Assembly: GCF_002272245.1 (NCBI RefSeq)
Contig: NZ_NPDD01000056.1
Coordinates: 1 to 64,000 of the forward strand
Source: Bacillus sp. 7884-1
GTDB taxonomy: Bacteria; Bacillota; Bacilli; Bacillales; Cytobacillaceae
Direction of reading: 5' to 3'
DNA: 64,000 nucleotides
The translations under genes and the position numbers were made by a program. Below are positions 62,871 to 64,000 of the stretch, one piece after another. The notes under the pieces were generated by a model. That model had not been told where the DNA came from. It did no database searches and saw only the letters and a list, made by a program, of their open reading frames with translations. The first letter of the stretch is position 1, and every line of letters begins with the position of its first letter.

Positions 62871-63024
62871 AACAACATCAATTCGAGGATGTTGTTGCCA
62901 ACCGCGGAGAAGACTTACGTTTCCCCATAAGTTCTTCCTCCGGTTTCTCCTCTCCCTTTGCCTTCTATCCTTTATCGAGGATGTAGAAGGACCCTGCAGA
63001 TGAATGTCTGCAGGGTTTTTTCTT
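62871..63024 (+). ncRNA. csfG: Small sporulation RNA, csfG-like
   Basis: The 367 bp gap upstream of rsmD contains a non-coding unit on the plus strand: a forespore promoter, four predicted stem-loops and an intrinsic terminator. Stems pair AACAACATC with GATGTTGTT (62871-62896), AACCG...AAG with CTT...CGGTT (62900-62945), CCTTCTA-CC with GG-TAGAAGG (62961-62990), and ACCCTGCAGA with TCTGCAGGGT (62991-63016) before TTTTTTCTTTT. A single-stranded CTCCTCTCCC tract lies between the second and third stems. CsfG, a forespore RNA widely conserved in endospore formers, is encoded between ylbG and ylbH (rsmD) in B. subtilis, the same location. The assignment is by position and architecture. Confidence 0.8.
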
Positions 63025-63095
63025 TTGTTTAAAGCTTTATATCCCAAAATATGATAAAGTATGGAATAAATTCTTAAACAAAAGGAGAGTTTTCT

Positions 63096-63485
63096 TTGAT
63101 ACAACGCTTTATTGAACTAGGCGAGGGTTATTCGGATATATATGAGTTACTTGAACTAGCAAAGGCTAATCAACGCCGGCTTCTTCATATGATGGCATTT
63201 CATACAGAAAAGAATGAAAAGCAAGTGACATCTCTAGCAGTCGTTTTGCAGCTCACAGATCCTGGAAAATTCCAAGCACTTTATATTTGCCGTGAAGGTA
63301 TCCCTAATCCAAACTTTACTCCAAATAAAAGATATGATTTATTTCAGCAGACTGCAGAGGAACTTGGAAAGATAATTATTCAGCTTTCCGTTAAACCCTC
63401 AACAATATTTCATGAGAAAGACTTGTACTATCAACATTTAATTGCAATATTAAGATTAAATCATTATATAAAGCCTCTTCATTAA
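63096..63485 (+). CDS. Conserved hypothetical protein (DUF7147-like)
   Basis: This 129-residue soluble protein begins MIQRFIELGEGYSDIYELLELAKANQ and includes VTSLAVVLQLTDPGKFQALYICREGIP. Similar proteins sit next to ylbG in many Bacillaceae and have been named methylthioribose kinase without basis; I tentatively link it to DUF7147. No catalytic motif is visible. The start is a TTG at 63096 with AAAGGAGAG six bases upstream. It ends at a bidirectional hairpin that also serves ylbG. Confidence 0.8.
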   Translation: MIQRFIELGEGYSDIYELLELAKANQRRLLHMMAFHTEKNEKQVTSLAVVLQLTDPGKFQALYICREGIPNPNFTPNKRYDLFQQTAEELGKIIIQLSVKPSTIFHEKDLYYQHLIAILRLNHYIKPLH

Positions 63486-63487
63486 AA

Positions 63488-63519
63488 AAAAGCGGAAGCG
63501 CCATAGGGCCTTCCGCTTT
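63488..63519. terminator. Bidirectional terminator, related to the foldback repeat ends
   Basis: AAAGCGGAAGCGCC folds onto GGCCTTCCGCTTT (one unpaired base, loop ATAG), with T and A runs on both sides. It serves the convergent genes at 63485 and 63524. The AAGCGGAAGCGCC motif is nearly that at the ends of repeat copies A and B. Confidence 0.85.
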
Positions 63520-63523
63520 CTTC

Positions 63524-63799
63524 TTATATTCCCATTTTATAATCATACTCTTTTGCTTTATCTGGTGCTGCATTTTCAAATTCCATCTTTAAGAAAGGCT
63601 TATATGACGGTTCCACTTTCTTAACAAATGAAAAGGAATTTATTTTTTCCATAATCACTTCAAGTTCATCTTGATTACAATAAAGTACAACATATTTTAA
63701 TTTTTTTGAAACGTAATGAACATTCCCAAAACGTCTTAACATCTTTGCTTGCTTTAAGGAATAAAGCCAAATAACCAATCCTTGCCTTTGAACGAACAT
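63524..63799 (-). CDS. ylbG: DUF2129 family protein YlbG
   Basis: YlbG (91 aa) is a small conserved Bacillus protein of unknown function: [38 protein letters not shown] is the family core, an alpha/beta domain. The ATG at 63799 has AAGGGG nine bases upstream. In B. subtilis it lies before rsmD; here a DUF7147-like gene and the csfG-like RNA lie between. Confidence 0.9.
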   Translation of the reverse strand: MFVQRQGLVIWLYSLKQAKMLRRFGNVHYVSKKLKYVVLYCNQDELEVIMEKINSFSFVKKVEPSYKPFLKMEFENAAPDKAKEYDYKMGI

Positions 63800-63927
63800 A
63801 CTTATTTTCCCCTTCAATAAACCATCATTTTAATAAGTCTAGCATATTAAAACACTCTTTTTCAATTCAAACTTTACTGATGATTCGGTAATTTTACCCA
63901 AAACACCTAAGGATAATGGTGATTCAT

Positions 63928-64000
63928 ATGGATTTAGAGCCAATCTGGCAGTTATTTATAAAGAAACTCTCATCGAACAAGTGTATTACAAATGTACATT
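63928..64000 (+). CDS. Start of a possible plus-strand gene, cut by the window end
   Basis: An ATG at 63928 opens a frame that stays open to the window end (24 codons, MDLEPIWQLFIKKLSSN...). A weak GGTG site is six bases upstream. I do not recognise the sequence. The length is too short to be sure it is a gene. Confidence 0.35.
   Translation, partial: MDLEPIWQLFIKKLSSNKCITNVH

Noticed and set aside
62829-63104. 91-codon minus-strand frame across the gap upstream of rsmD
   Set aside because: The region fits a structured RNA on the opposite strand; the translation is basic, unlike any family, and its start runs into the neighbouring TTG-start gene.

Overview
This window comes from a low-GC, endospore-forming member of the Bacillaceae. 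The gene content and order match the Bacillus subtilis ylbG-to-rpoZ chromosomal segment, read in reverse because most genes lie on the minus strand. Sporulation genes (sigE, sigG, spoIIGA, spoVD, spoVE, spoVV, gerR, a csfG-like RNA) and bacillithiol synthesis (bshC) support this. I make no species assignment. There is no prophage, insertion sequence, CRISPR array, tRNA or rRNA, and no accessory island.

Right to left (the direction of most transcription), the layout is as follows. 64.0-56.1 kb: ylbG, a csfG-like sporulation RNA, rsmD, coaD, spoVV, ylbK, ddcP, tmcAL, ylbN and rpmF. 56.0-50.5 kb: a crotonase, gerR, ylbP, a panE-like reductase, a DUF3397 protein and bshC, closed by four tandem terminators. 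50.3-30.8 kb: the division and cell-wall (dcw) cluster mraZ-rsmH-ftsL-pbpB-spoVD-murE-(murF-like fragment)-mraY-murD-spoVE-murG-murB-divIB-ylxW-ylxX-sbp-ftsA-ftsZ. 30.6-27.9 kb: the sporulation sigma unit spoIIGA-sigE-sigG. 27.7-20.2 kb: ylmC-pgeF-ylmE-sepF-ylmG-ylmH-divIVA, a T-box-controlled ileS, and a DksA-like gene. 20.1-6.9 kb: lspA, rluD and the complete pyrimidine operon pyrR-P-B-C-AA-AB-K-D-F-E with three PyrR attenuators. 6.8-0.07 kb: rqcH on the plus strand, a P-type Ca2+ ATPase, yicC, remA, gmk and rpoZ.

The genes form a few coherent systems: peptidoglycan precursor synthesis and septum assembly (mur, mra, fts, pbp, sepF, divIVA), the sigma-factor relay of sporulation, de novo UMP synthesis with RNA-based feedback, and ribosome-associated quality control (rqcH and ylmH).

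I did not find a large undescribed system. The more interesting points are small: a MurF N-terminal-domain protein at the place murF occupies in other dcw clusters; a row of four intrinsic terminators before mraZ; a nested double terminator after sigG; two inverted copies (plus a minimal terminator-like relative) of an intergenic foldback repeat; an inverted repeat framing the spoVD ribosome-binding site; and well-preserved sporulation promoters and leaders.
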